Assembly: GCF_947623445.1 (NCBI RefSeq)
Contig: NC_135242.1
Span: 9,920,001 to 9,984,000 of the forward strand
Direction: 5' to 3'
Source of the DNA: Clavelina lepadiformis
Lineage: Eukaryota > Chordata > Ascidiacea > Aplousobranchia > Clavelinidae
Length of the DNA: 64,000 nt
In this document: positions 1 to 12,153 of the stretch, piece after piece
Numbering within the stretch: the first letter of the stretch is position 1
Layout: each line of letters opens with the position of its first letter
The notes under the pieces: model-generated
Seen by the model: the letters and a program-made list of their open reading frames with translations, nothing else
Told to the model about the DNA's origin: nothing
Databases searched by the model: none
Position numbers and translations under genes: made by a program

Positions 1-408
1 TTATCTGTAGTGTTGTTCAACACTTTTCTGACATTGACATATTTATTTTTTCTTTAGATACTTAATTAAGCTTGTATAAAACCTAAGAGGTATCAATCAG
101 ATATAATAAGTAGAACACTGAACACAGATATAAAGAGCATTTGAGCAAGTTATACTGTAACATTAGTATCATGAAAGATATGCTGGCCTGCTGGATGCCG
201 ATAGCGGTTAGTTGGTCGTTCGCTGGTGGTTATAGTTGGAGCATTTGGCTCGCAAACATACCATCCAGAAAAAAATGCTTGCAGAGTAACCGGTGCACAG
301 CCAAGCATATGGCACATGAGAAATGAGAAAAAATAAATATCTCAGGCCTCTCAATGGACACAGGTCTCTCGTATCGTCACCGCCACAAACTCAACCAAGT
401 GTTTACAG

Positions 409-2625
409 GTGATAGCTTGCAAAATACTTCTACAAGAATGAAAGGAACACGGCCATTAGCAACAAATAGATCGATTGAGTCTGTCGTTCCTCTAGTTTCA
501 AAAGATGAGGTATAACGTGTTTTCATATATTTCATTTCTGTTTTTTTTTTATTAACGAAGGTAGGCATTCTGTATAGCAATGCACTGCCAAACCAAACAA
601 GTATTTTTGCTATATAGACCAAGCTAAAAAGTAACAGAAAATAGCAAACGGAAAAACAATAGCCTAGTTAATAACAATACAATCTAAATAATCTCCTATT
701 TTATTTTTGCTTAATTCGGATAGGTCTATACTGTAGCCGTTTCTGATGGCATAGTTGGTAGTGCTGATATCGTTATAGCATCGTTGTATTTAACATCGTA
801 CACGTTTCTAGCTCCCTGGGCTTTGCTATTTCTTCCTGTCCGTAAATTACGCGTGAGCATTTGTTTTTGCTGTGCTATACAGCCTGACAACGGTTAGCAT
901 CACACTAGTGATCTCCACATTTAATGACAAAAATAAACGATAGAATATAATACAATGTTATAGATACAAGAAAGATGTAAGACTTTTATTTAACCTGGCC
1001 TATATAAAGAGTTTTGGAGTTTACGGTAAACCTTTTAGTAATATTGTCAATCACATGTCATTTAAATAATTACATAGTAATATTGTTGATAATTTTTGGT
1101 TTTCAAAAATACAATTTCATGGGTCTGCATACTCCTACGGCATAATAGATGATGAAAGCAGGTTTGAAAAATGAAGAAACATAGGAAAAAATACCAGATG
1201 GTTTATTAACCTATTTGTAATTTTAATTTTTAGGAAACTCAAAATAAGCAGCCTAGATTTCCACACAAAAATATCCAGTCCTCCAGACAACGTTGTTTTA
1301 AATGCAGAAAATGTGAATCTTATTTTAGCAGTCGTGCAGGTAAGTCAACTTGAAGTACTGTAGATATGAACCTTTAAAGCTTTGACCATTTTATTAACCT
1401 GTTAGTTCACAAAACCCTGCCTTTAACGAACTTTTTGAAACATTTAACACTAAGCATTTTATTTATAGCATCTCGCACAAATTGGTTAATTAATTATCAT
1501 ACGTAATCTGTAGCAAATAATGTTTCGCAACAACAGGTTTATGCGTTCATGAAAGAACGCATACCGGAGAAAAGCCATATCAATGCAAAACCTGTCGAAA
1601 AAGTTTTGCTCAGCTTGGTCACGTACAAAGACATCAAAAGGTTTGAAAAGTTTTATAGAAATATCAGGCACTACAGATTTTTGGACCTATGTACAAGCTT
1701 ATCTTAAATTCAATTCAACGTTGTTTAAAAATTCGTTTCATTATTTCTAAAACTTAAATCAAAAGGCAATCGGCACCCAGTACCGTTCAGACATCCGTTA
1801 GTAGATAATTGTAATTTTTCCGATTCGCATTTATGACTATAAAAAGCTATAAATACACATATATGCGGATACATTGAATTTATTAAGTTACCGACCTTTG
1901 GCAAAATTATGTATTCTTATTTGACACCTATTCGTGAAGCTTTAACTTTACTCGATTAAGTCGCATGTCGAAACTGAAACCGTAGCCTAATTACGCATGT
2001 ATACGCCGGCTTTGTCGCAGAAATACTCCACTAAGTTAGCATAGAATTGTTGTTTATGTGTTTTCGAATTTTTCAGGTACATACGCGTGAAAAACCATAC
2101 CAGTGCAACATTTGTGATGCTAGAGTTCGAGATAAAGCATCGATGCACTACCATATCTTGGCTCACCAGGGAATCAAACCCTTTAGTTGTGATCAATGCG
2201 ATGCCCGATTTACAAAAAGATCAAGCTTGGTTAAACACCGAAAGGTGAGCATATGGAAAAACTATGTAACGCAGCTTATATTTTTGTGACTAAATGTAAT
2301 AATAAAATCCATCCTTATCACAACAGCGTTAATTTTACGGCATTTGTATGAATGTTTACCTTTATTCCATATTTATAAACAAGCTTCTGAACACTTGTTT
2401 GAAAAGAAAACTGTAATCACCTGTAAAATTAAAATATAAGTGATAATGATATTGTTTCGTTCTAGTTTTAGCAAATATGATGTAATATAGCAATACGTTA
2501 AAGCAAGATCTGTTTAACAGGTTCACACCAAAGCTTTCAGGTACAAGTGCCATCACTGTAAAGCCAGCTTTCGTGAAAAAGCTGGTTTAAGCCGACACAC
2601 ACGTTGTCAGCACAATGCCTTGTGA
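409..2625 (+). CDS. C2H2 zinc-finger protein, 3' exons (5' part outside window or unresolved)
   Basis: Probable nuclear DNA-binding protein. Exons read by eye: 409-509 (weakest), 1234-1339, 1537-1640, 2077-2244 and 2521-2625 (TGA stop). Each is bounded by AG and GT, and reading phase is kept across all four junctions. Five C2H2 fingers are visible, most as C-x2-C-x12-H-x3-H. Finger 1 is split by the 1340-1536 intron. Fingers 2 and 4 take their last histidine from the following exon. The last finger ends H-x4-H. Linkers include the canonical TGEKPYQ and the variants TREKPYQ and QGIKPF. Exon 409-509 encodes a Ser/Thr-rich stretch without fingers. The donor after 1640 (GTTTGA) is weak. No effector domain (KRAB, BTB, SET) is seen, so the target and the orthologue cannot be named. 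Possible poly(A) signals AATAAA follow near 2694 and 3180. Confidence 0.8.
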
Positions 2626-3868
2626 AATAGCCAACAAGTATGAAACAACAATCAAGCTACCTACTACAGTGACTACACTAGCATCTATAGAGCGAATAAA
2701 GTGTGCCAAAAGCACATTATGCGTTTATGCGTAGTCACATAAAACTTTTGTTGCAACGTGCATCATTATTCACAGTTATCACTTATCCACTGCATTTGAA
2801 ACTTTTTCTTTTCAGTGCTTTATTGGATATGATATGCTGAAGTTCTTATGCCAACTGTTGCTTCAGCTTATAATTTGATAAACTTATCAAACAATTGTAA
2901 CAGCTTGTCAACACTGTATTCAAATGTCACTTAATCACCGTCGACTTCATCCACGGTCCAACCACCAACTCTATTAGTAACAGCCTGATCATCCTGAAAT
3001 CGTTTTGATGAATCTTAAGCTTTGTAAAGTTAGTATGCTGTAAGCATTTTAATAGCAGCTGTCAAGGTGAATGATGGATTCAATGCATGGCATGCAAGCA
3101 CTGGGCACAACGTGATGCTACTGGATTTCTAAACGTTTTTTGTCCGACCTATTAATTTAGATTACATATAATTGATTTGCAATAAAATAGCAGCTGTTAC
3201 AACTGATCCAGCGATATGTTGCAATTCACCCAACATATGGGGTTAAATGTAACAATAAAGAGTGCGGATTAAATAGATTTCATGTTGCATAACTTCACAA
3301 AAACGTGGTTATTTCCAAGTTCTTCATTAGTGATTTAACCAACCCAATCGCTGTCAACAAATTTTTATTTAAAACGCGGATTGAATTTCACCTCAATTGC
3401 ATTGTTCACACAACACGTTTTAAACCTGTTAAATTCTAGGCCCCAGGTTTATTTATCCAACCCCTTTGCACTGATACTGCTACTCTATGGCGCCTCTCAG
3501 TGAAAAAAACACAACTCCACATAGCCGCACATAGTTGGATAGTGTCAATGCTCGCGTGATGCATGGCATTCAACTCATACTTGTAAACAACTAACTTTCA
3601 TTGCTAGTACTAGCAACATTCTACTTGGTATTATACAACTGTAGAATTGTAGATGCTTGCATGATTTAAATGATAGTTTGTTTCAGAAGAGACAATTTGC
3701 TATTGCTTTGTGTGTATTCACTGAACATGTACGGGGAAAAATTGCAAGTACACGAAGTTTAATTTCATACGACACCATTATCTACACGAAAATCTCTAAA
3801 AACCTCAAGTTTCCCAGTTAACTTGATACATGCACAAGACAACACCAAACTAGTTTAACTCAAACATC
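2626..3868. other. Intergenic gap between convergent zinc-finger and SPP genes
   Basis: No coding exon or repeat boundary is recognised. Several AATAAA or TTTATT hexamers lie here, as expected between two genes whose 3' ends face each other. Confidence 0.5.
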
Positions 3869-5947
3869 TTATTGAGCTTTTTTCTCTGTATCTGCGGTAT
3901 TATCTTTGGCATCCGGTTGCTCAATACTTTTCTCGTCTGAATATCTAAGAAAACAATAATTTTCATCCAATTTAACAATGATGCTCCACATAAAATAACT
4001 AGATAGCATTTATATACAGTACGTCACTAATTTTACATATGCAAAACTTAAGACAAACTCAGCAAAGTGAATGAAGTCATAACGATTTCTGCATATTTAA
4101 TTGGAAAACATATTATACCAAGAGAAAACAATGTTTTAACAGGATGAGATTGATTTTAATATCTATGGACTACAGTATTTAGACGTTCGCAATATCCATT
4201 AAGCTTTAGATTTAATTACTTGAACATGCACTGCAAATCTCCATTTATAAAAGCTACGCCAAGTGGAGCACCAAGACAAGCCGGAACTAAATACAGCAGA
4301 GCTGGTTGTGGATGCTTGAATACAACCATCACGACTATTGTTGTTACAAGACCAATGAAGTAGGCAATAAGTCCAGTGTAAAAATAAGTTTTCCTGTCTC
4401 GTTGCAAACTATTAAACACATAACAGTTTTATATACTGTTACATAAATTCTTTCAACATATAATAACCTACTTTAATACAAGTACTATTTCTTACCTTCT
4501 ATCAAATCGTAACAACAGAGCAATGAAAATCCCTGCAATGAATAAGATTACTTGACACTTAATATGAAAACTTAAATATTGCTCGATCACAGCATTGTGA
4601 CAGTAAAGTGATAATTTACAGCTGAAAATATATTAAGAAAACAAGCCAGCAATAACACACCTGGAATGACAATGTCTCCAAGACCAAGCATTGAAAAGTT
4701 AGTTCCAAATATACCATTTACCAAAAAATCTTGTGGAAAAACAACTTGAAACAAAAAAAATCTTAATGTAATACTGTATTGAAATATCGTACTGTTTATT
4801 TACAGCATATGACAATCCTGAAAACGACTTGTACTGTACTTGAGTGTACTGTACTGAACTTGTACTGTACTTACCTTTTATTGGAGCATTAAAATTCTTT
4901 GCCACAGTAATCATTACGTTGGTGCCAAATACCCAAAAAACATCATAAAAAAACAAACCTGAAACACAACAACCACATAAGCTTTGATACAGAATAAACT
5001 TACAAATCAAACTATACATTATTAAAAGTATATGTCTATAACATTAAAACTGAACTTTCGACGCTATTTTAATACACTCTATTTTCAATGGAACAAATGT
5101 GGAGACCCCCCCCTGGTTTAAACAAAACTTAATAATAAACTGTGAAAAAAAATAGAGACAACCTCATGCATTGCATGTCATTTACATCCAAACATTTCAA
5201 TACTATAAAAGAAAAATTGTAAAATTACCTAAATTATTTATGCACATGCTTACCTATGAGTAAAATGCATCCAGTGCTTATGCTGTTTAAACGAAGTAAT
5301 TCAACACCATTGGTTGCAAATGCCAAACCTATTATGTTGTTTGCTATCCAATGCTGAGTGCAAAACAAAATAGGGCAATCAAAAATGGGATTGGTGGTGA
5401 TCAGAAATTTGTATTCTTAAAAAGTTGTGAAAAATCTTATGCTATAAACACCTACATATTACTAAAGCATCTTCTTCCACTTGCAATGAAATATTGTTTT
5501 AGTCTATATATACTTACTCTTTGCAGAGCATACCATCCGGATAAGACGGTGCACAAGCCAAATGCTACAACATCCTTTCTGTCAAATTCCAAATCCAATA
5601 TCACTAAAAACAGTTGCATAAATATCAAGGTATTGTTAAGTTGTATTCTCCAGAAACTGCTAATAATACAGTACTTCCTCGATTATCCGGTCAAGTTGGG
5701 TCAATATTTTCAAAAATCTGACCGGATAAGCAAAAAAAACGGATAATTGAATTTGTATTTTCGCCACGTAAATCGCCGCCATGGGCCTGACACCCGCTAT
5801 GGGACGAAGCCTCGATCAGAAGGACACGGGCGATCCGCGACGCGCGCAAGACGAATTCTATACGCCACAATTCCGGAGCGCTCCAAAAGGGACCGGATTC
5901 GGCGATGGGCTCATCCCGCTTCACTCGCCGTTACTAAGGGAATCCTC

Positions 5948-5994
<47 letters not shown>

Positions 5995-6621
5995 AGTCTC
6001 GTCCGACCTCAGGCCGAAATGTAAGAGACGTCACACGTGCCGAGGATCGACGACGTTCGCGATCGATTGCGGCGACTTGGCGAAACGAGGACACCTCTTC
6101 GAGGTCAATCCGCCGCCGCCGCGCTCTCCGATCGCGTGCCGGACCCTTGCTGACTTCGACGGGACGGCGGAGACACAGGTCTCCGTCCGACTCCGCATTC
6201 GCCCGGGCGACGAGCGCGCCGGGATTGCTTTTCAGACGACCCTGAGGCGGGCGTGGTCCCGGGATTAACCCGAGGCCGCAATTCGCGTTCAAAACGTCGA
6301 TGCTCAATGTGTCCTGCAATTCACACTAATTCACGCAGCTAGCTGCGTCCTTCATCGACTCGCGAGCCGAGTGATCCACCGCCAAGAGCCATCATCGTTT
6401 ATCGTTTCAGCTTGTACGAAGCAGTCACAGGTTTGAATGTGAGCGCCGAGCGGACGATGTGACGACCGTCACTTGAAACCGCGGGGGTACTCGACGCCCG
6501 TGAAAGACTTGTGCCTTGTCCAGCGCCTCAACGGGCGCGTCTTGACCTCGACAAGCGCGAGAGGCGGCCGGTTTCCTGGCGACGCCGCCGCAGATCGAGC
6601 GGGAGCCTCCGTTCGTTTCGA

Positions 6622-6660
<39 letters not shown>

Positions 6661-9600
6661 CCGACTTTTACTTCCTCTAAATGATCAAGTTAGATCGTCT
6701 TTTCGGACACCGGTTCGGCCGTTGCCAGCCGCTCCGGGTCCAATCGGAGGACCTCACTAAACCATTCAATCGGTAGTAGCTACGGCGGCGGTTCAACGTC
6801 AATTGAAAAATAAAAACCTGAGTAATCTCACGCATATGATAGTTGCAAGTGCAATCATGCGAAGTAAAACGACCTCCCAAAGTCATTGATCACTCGGCCG
6901 GATAATCGAATGCCGGTTAAACGAGGTACGGATAATCGAGGAAGTACTGTATCTCCAATGTTTGTTTATTGCCAGGACTACAAAAATTTTCAAGCTAACT
7001 TGTGCTTTGTCATCGTATGTAATGTTATCCAAACAATTTATCATCTCATAGGTGTCAAATTTAATAATAACATTGGACTAAAAAATCGTAAAATCCTTTT
7101 TATCTTAGCCACTATTAAAGCACAATGTTGATGATCATGTCACACTGTATTCTATATACAATTAATCTGAATAGATATCAAAATCTTAGTAATTAAGCAT
7201 AAAGCTGTTATTGTGAATCTGTATATATACTTAACATTACAATCGCAATTAAAACAATAAACAAATACATATTCAACTTTATACTCCACGTACAAATAAC
7301 ACTGAAATATGATGGTTCAATTCCACAAAAACTTCCAAACGTTTTTAGTCCATAAGCAGTTTATCAACGCTGCTTGTTATAACAACGAAAAAAAATACAG
7401 CGAGAAAGTCAAAGGCAGAGAATGTAGAAATCTACCTATACATTTGGTAACTAGGGAAGAATAAACCAAATATTTGCATGTTATACCTTCTTTTTCTTCT
7501 TTACTTCCTTCTGTGAGAACCAAATGACAAGCCTTATTAGGAAAAAAGCTTGGAATCATTTTAGTAATATATGGACTGAAAAAAAAAGTATTGATGAAAG
7601 TCTTGCGTAGCTGATTGCATAAGCAAACACAACATTATACACACAATATATCATATATAACGTTAATTATATAAAAAAATAATTCCAAAAACATGTCAGA
7701 AGAAAGTGTCCATTGCTGCTGCTCTTTGATAAAAAAAAGATAAATCAAATCTATTGCCCTTATGATGCATTTTCGAAAATCGACTACATTTATTTGTTAT
7801 AATGTGTAACTTATTTTATTTTATTTATAATTAATTATTGTCATTGCATTTAAAGTTTTAATATTCAATTTTTCTCGCTGGACAAGCTAGAGCTCTGCAA
7901 AAATTACGAAAAATTCATAACAGCAAATAACAAAAATTGGGTTACTCACCAGTGGTCACTTTTATGTGTGACCGAGTATGTAGTGATCACAAGTTTTTTT
8001 TAGAACTTTTTCAACTGTGTTCAATTGAAATAAAATTGTTTACTAATGTGCAAGTTGTAATTAGTAACGTTTAGCAATGTTGCCAATTGCCATGTGAGTT
8101 TATAAAAATGCTAAATTTTACCTCGTTTAAACTTATCACCTAATGCGAAGTAGGTCATGTAGCCCCCAAGACATGTTGTTGGTGGAGCAAATGGTTACAA
8201 AAGGACTTGACTTAAATCAAATGAAATTAAATAGAAATAAATTGAAAAAAAGTATATTAACAGAAAACATTCATGAACTTTAAGACGCTCACATTTATTA
8301 AGTTAAAATTTTTTAATTTTGGGTTGCCGTATCATCCTTGTTTTGAAGGTCTGTGTCTTAGAAAATATTTTTGTCTTTATTTCCACGAAATGTCCTTATT
8401 TTTGTCTTATTTTTTGGGGCAAAAGTTACTATTTCGGGCATTTCGACACCTTTAGTATACCATTTTGTACCAAAGATATACCAAAATTGAGAACATGCAA
8501 ATAGTATCTGTTCATTTTTGGAACATTGATTGCCTTCTCCTGTTGTGCACTGCTTAAGGTAGTATTCTTCTTTTGTTTCCTGTTTGTCCTTATTTTCGAG
8601 TCCAAACCGAAGGCAACTCTGCCTATATGGTAGTATAGTATAAAATGCTTCTTTGCTACATATGCAGACATGTTTAACTATGCCATCTTGAACACATTTG
8701 GTGACATTTATAATAGTGGCACCGGCAGTGTTTTTCATATTTGTAAAAGCTAGTAGGTCACATTTTTCCTGTGGTTTTTATAGTTTTGGATAATTTTAGT
8801 TTTATTTTCTAAATGACCGTATCAAAGAGGAAAACATCAAAGTCATCAATTGCATGTTCTACAGATGTTAGATGAGCTTACCTGGCAATTTGGTTGACTG
8901 CAAAAATTCCTAACACAAAAAAGTAGAATCCAATGAGTATAGTAATATATTCTTGAGAGAATATCTGCAAACAATTGTCTTGCCTCAGTGAGAGTTACAA
9001 AAAGGTGGTACAACATATCGCATACTATTGCCTCACAAACATTTTCCATAACAAAATATTAATCTAATTCTAATCCATTAAACTAACATAACAAGACAAG
9101 ATACCTTGAAAAACATGTAAATGCCAAACAAAACTCCACTAGCCACCAAAGGAAATTTGAGAGCATCATGTTTGGTAATAGTTTCTGGTGTTTCACCAGA
9201 TTCCTGCAATAATACAATAGATTGAAATCGATACAGCAACATCAAAATTGCTCATACAAAATTAATTAAAAAACACTGCTAATGTATGTTGCAAGGCAAA
9301 CTGCCCAAGTCATTTTAGTGGCAGTTTGGAACAAATAAACGTTTAATAGCCTGGTTTAGACAAAGAGATCATCCCATGTTTGGTCTTCTTCACTCATGTA
9401 TAAAGACACAAAACATCAGTTATTATTAATTATTACTATACAGTATTAATTAATTATTATCTGTGATAACAACATTACGAGTAATCGAGTATTAATGGCC
9501 AGGATACAATGCTCAGGAAGCTTACAACACAGTCGGCTTACATACTGTCTGAAGCTTATATACTGCCCAAAACGTCATTGTAAAAATCACAGCAGCTAAG

Positions 9601-11434
9601 CTGTTTCACTTGTACATAAAATTGACATTGCAGGAGAAATGTGATAAAATATTTTGACAAAATGTACAAAAAATGAACACAGCTACATACTATGGGCTGA
9701 AATAACTGACTTCCAACTAGTACAGATATGTCCTTTTCAATGGTAAATTGAGTTTGTGATAAGGTAGTGGAGTGATAATTTATAAAAAAACTAAATTACA
9801 ACTGTTTAAAAAATTGTTAAGGATTAAGCTCACTATTGTTGGTATGAGTTACAGAGCAGATCAGAAAAATTGTTAATAAATCTAAACTTTTATCATCTGA
9901 ACTCAGCACTAATTTTTCTGTATAACTTAGTTAAAATGTATTAACTGGAATCTGTGCTACCAGTGCTAGACCTTCTTTTGCAAAGAAAAAATAAACAATA
10001 CAAAAGTATTGTATTTGCTGATCTAATCGCATTGGATCAAGTATACTATTCTATACCCAATAGATTTGAATGGGAGTTACGATGCAACAATGCATCAATA
10101 CTTGATTGTGATATGGACATGTATTTGTATAATGTTTTCTACCAGTAGCATCACATTCCCCTTGTTTTGCATGCTTGTTCGCAATCCATCTTGATATACA
10201 TCACAAGCTTAGTTTACACGCTAATCATACACACAAAATGTTTGAGTCAAAAGACTCTGACACTATTTTTTGTGAGTTTCGTAAGTATTCTACTTTAGTC
10301 CATCTGTCTTTAAAATATTTAAATTTACCGCATTAGCAGCGTCGATAAAAATTGGCATTGTTGATTGGTATTTGCCACCACTTCACTTCAACAAATCAAA
10401 CATTGCTATGCACCAAACTTATTGATCTCGTTATTGTTAGATCTGCTATGGTCATTTTTAGTGTTAGACACATTCGTTTTTCAGGTCATGAATCATTTCA
10501 TTAACTTGGATTTAAATCCCATGGATTCAAGGTTTTATTTTGCTGTCATCCTATAGCTGCTGACGTGCAATAAATGTGTATTCTAATCCTTCTTTTTTTA
10601 TTTATCTTGGCTTTTTCACCATTAATACTATGATACAACAATCCCTGGAGTAGAATGTTTATCTTACATATAAGAACAGTCAACATTATGTAACCACTAC
10701 TTCGTTAAATATAACATCGATGTGTAATATTGCTTTCATATCAGTTGTACATAACTGCCTCATAGTGCTTTCACCATGGGTCATTTGCTTTTCTCACCTT
10801 AATCTTTAAATCTAGATGGCGTGAAGTAATGCATTTTATCATCGCTTGAATTCATATATAGTTCAGTTTTGTTTTTCAATTCAGATTTTTTTCAAGTTTT
10901 ACAGCTTTTGTTTATACAAATGTATTTATCAAGAAATAAAAGTCCATAATTTAACTGCTTCAATTTAGGGATGGGCCAAACTGAAAAAATGGATTTGATA
11001 GAATATGGATAATACATTTTAATAATTGAGCAAATCCTAATTTACCAATGTTGCTCATTATCCCATAAGAATTTGAAGAGCAAGAGAATGTAAAAGTATA
11101 ATAAAAAATACATGTATATATATAAAACGAATGGCATAAAAAACATTACTGTTTGTTACCATTGCCAAAAAAACTGCTGCCACACAAGTTGAATTCTATT
11201 ATGTAATATTTATCATATATAATGTATGCAAGCAGAAATAGCAAATATACTCACATGCTGATTCAAAGACCGATATGAACCAATGATAATAGGCACAACA
11301 GCCATGATAATAAGACTTGAGAATGTCACGGCTTGCTCCTCTAAACTTGCTTCTACTTTCGTGCTGACATTGTTACTTTCTAAGGTTTCATTTACTAAAT
11401 CCTTCAGAGTGTTACCTATTTCTTCTGTATCCAT
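3869..11434 (-). CDS. HM13: Signal peptide peptidase (intramembrane aspartyl protease), complete 11-exon gene
   Basis: Cleaves leftover signal peptides within the ER membrane. Exons, 5' to 3' on the minus strand: 11434-11255, 9203-9105, 8964-8882, 7575-7487, 5603-5518, 5353-5254, 4958-4875, 4744-4661, 4532-4496, 4408-4220, 3944-3869. All ten junctions keep phase and give 368 residues (human protein 377). The start is the only in-frame ATG and is followed by two N-glycosylation sequons. Seen: TM1 in exon 1, a SQEYI motif at the start of exon 3, the catalytic pair Y217-D218 (FFYDVFWVFG), catalytic D264 in GLGD, and P316-A-L (QPALLYLVP), which the family uses for substrate access. The protein ends KKAQ, a KKxx ER-retrieval signal like the human KKEK end. 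Intron 4 holds the rDNA-carrying transposon 5669-6949, and intron 3 holds a dispersed repeat. Family identity is very secure. The symbol is by orthology. Confidence 0.93.
4829..4872. repeat. Iterated GTACTGTACTTG microrepeat beside a splice donor
   Basis: Imperfect copies of TGTACTGTACTTG run directly into the donor of the exon ending at 4875 (on the gene strand, GTAAGTACAGTACAAGT and repeats). It lies in SPP intron 7. Confidence 0.6.
5761..6012 (-). rRNA. 28S rRNA 5' fragment (captured)
   Basis: The reverse strand reads the conserved start of the large-subunit RNA. It includes CCCGCTGAATTTAAGCATAT, the AGCGGAGGA block and the CTAACGAGGATTCCCTTAGT block used by universal primers, then CCTTCTGATCGAGGC. 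It stops after about 250 nt at the transposon arm, so this is not a functional gene. The left edge is approximate. Confidence 0.9.
6013..6233 (-). other. ITS2 spacer (captured)
   Basis: GC-rich spacer of about 220 bp between the 5.8S and 28S blocks. Boundaries are set by the conserved flanks and are accurate to a few bases. Confidence 0.8.
6234..6394 (-). rRNA. 5.8S rRNA (apparently full length, captured)
   Basis: The reverse strand contains GGCGGTGGATCACTCGGCTC, then CGATGAAGGACGCAGCTAGC, GTGTGAATTGCAGGACACAT and GCATCGACG in the right order and spacing for a whole 5.8S of about 160 nt. It has no promoter of its own and lies inside a transposon in a protein-coding intron, so it is most likely a pseudogene-like copy. 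Comparison with the genomic rDNA array would show how much it has diverged. Confidence 0.88.
6395..6621 (-). other. ITS1 spacer (captured)
   Basis: GC-rich, about 227 bp between the 18S end and the 5.8S start. The short length is one of the few clues to the organism type. Confidence 0.8.
6622..6793 (-). rRNA. 18S rRNA 3' end fragment (captured)
   Basis: The reverse strand ends with the universal GTAGGTGAACCTGCGGAAGG ATCATTA block. Upstream it contains TGGTTTAGTGAGGTCC and CTACTACCGATTGAATG. Only the last 170 or so nt are present. There are visible differences from the usual consensus, for example TCGGAACAAGG in place of TCGTAACAAGG. Confidence 0.88.
8319..8490 (-). repeat. Dispersed repeat, copy A
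   Basis: Shares an ordered block with 47368-47515 in inverted orientation: TCTTAGAAA, AATGTCCTTATTTTT, GTCTTATTTTT, CATTTC.ACACCTTT, TATACCATTTTGTACCAAAG and ATACCAAAATT. It lies in SPP intron 3. The family is not recognised. Confidence 0.65.
9204..11254 (-). other. Intron 1 of SPP
   Basis: 2.05 kb of AT-rich intron sequence. I see no further exon, transposon boundary or RNA gene in it. Confidence 0.5.
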
Positions 11435-11739
11435 AATTAAGCAATACAATACCACAGTATTTTCCTATTTTATAAACTGTTTTGTTTTAAAATAATACAA
11501 GTAACAAATTTATTTTTAAATCTTATTCAGTTGTGTATTACTGTAATAAATTTTCTAGCTGTACAAAATTAATACCAAACACCTGCATGACTATTTTTAC
11601 ATTTATTTATTTATTATTCGAGTGAAAGTCGCGTATGTGTATAAGTTGCACCCATTAACTCTGGCTCAAAAAATGATATTAATTTTTTTCAACAGATTTT
11701 CATTATAAAAACAACACAATAAAAACCTAAAGGTAATGT

Positions 11740-12153
11740 CTATTTCACCGGCTGCCGGTTACAAAATTTGGAAAAGCTATTTAGGTAAACGGCTAGCTGG
11801 TTACGCAGTTGGTATTTTCTTATTTCGGTAAATAGCAGCCGGTGAAGTTGATGCTAACCGTTCACTGAAACAGGACTCGAAATGCATGATAATTTTTAAC
11901 GTAAAACGACATACTGGCACAGTACTCATTTTTCCAAAGTTTAAATTAACCTAAAACTAATCCCCTCTGACCCAAACTCTCACCTCTCATGATTAAATTA
12001 CTAAGCTAGGTTGCAAAATAAAATTATGTTATTTTTCAACTTAAAATCACATTTTTTTATAAAGCTTTCTAGCTTACCAAACTGCTTTCTTTCCCTCATC
12101 TTAAGCAAGTGTTAAACCCATCAGCGAAATTCTGCTGGTCACCGGTGAAATAG
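11740..12153. mobile_element. Candidate MITE with CTATTTCACCGG ends
   Basis: Perfect 12-bp inverted repeats CTATTTCACCGG / CCGGTGAAATAG bound 414 bp. A third, inverted copy of the motif (GCAGCCGGTGAAGTT) occurs near 11840-11856. No clear target duplication is visible, so the outer boundary may be wrong. Confidence 0.4.

Larger units (their letters stand above)
5669..6949. mobile_element. Pogo/Tc1-mariner-like non-autonomous element carrying an rDNA segment
   Basis: The 1281-bp element is bounded by perfect inverted repeats of 21 bp whose first 20 are CAGTACTTCCTCGATTATCC. It is flanked on both sides by TA (5667-5668 and 6950-6951), the Tc1/mariner target duplication. Sub-terminal GGATAA motifs recur at both ends. 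About 92 bp at the left and 156 bp at the right are not rDNA. The central 1033 bp is a contiguous rRNA-unit fragment on the minus strand. No transposase is encoded. It sits in SPP intron 4 with the rDNA in the gene's sense direction. Its edge lies 65 bp upstream of the intron's 3' splice site. Assignment to pogo/Tigger rather than another TA-targeting family rests on the style of the termini. Confidence 0.9.

Noticed and set aside
5691..6886. Several overlapping open frames on both strands, some Arg/Pro-rich
   Set aside because: They are chance frames in GC-rich rDNA and spacer sequence. The conserved rRNA blocks explain the region fully.
8358..8738. 126-codon minus-strand ORF
   Set aside because: It overlaps the dispersed repeat, shows no domain and lies within an SPP intron. 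Probably chance.
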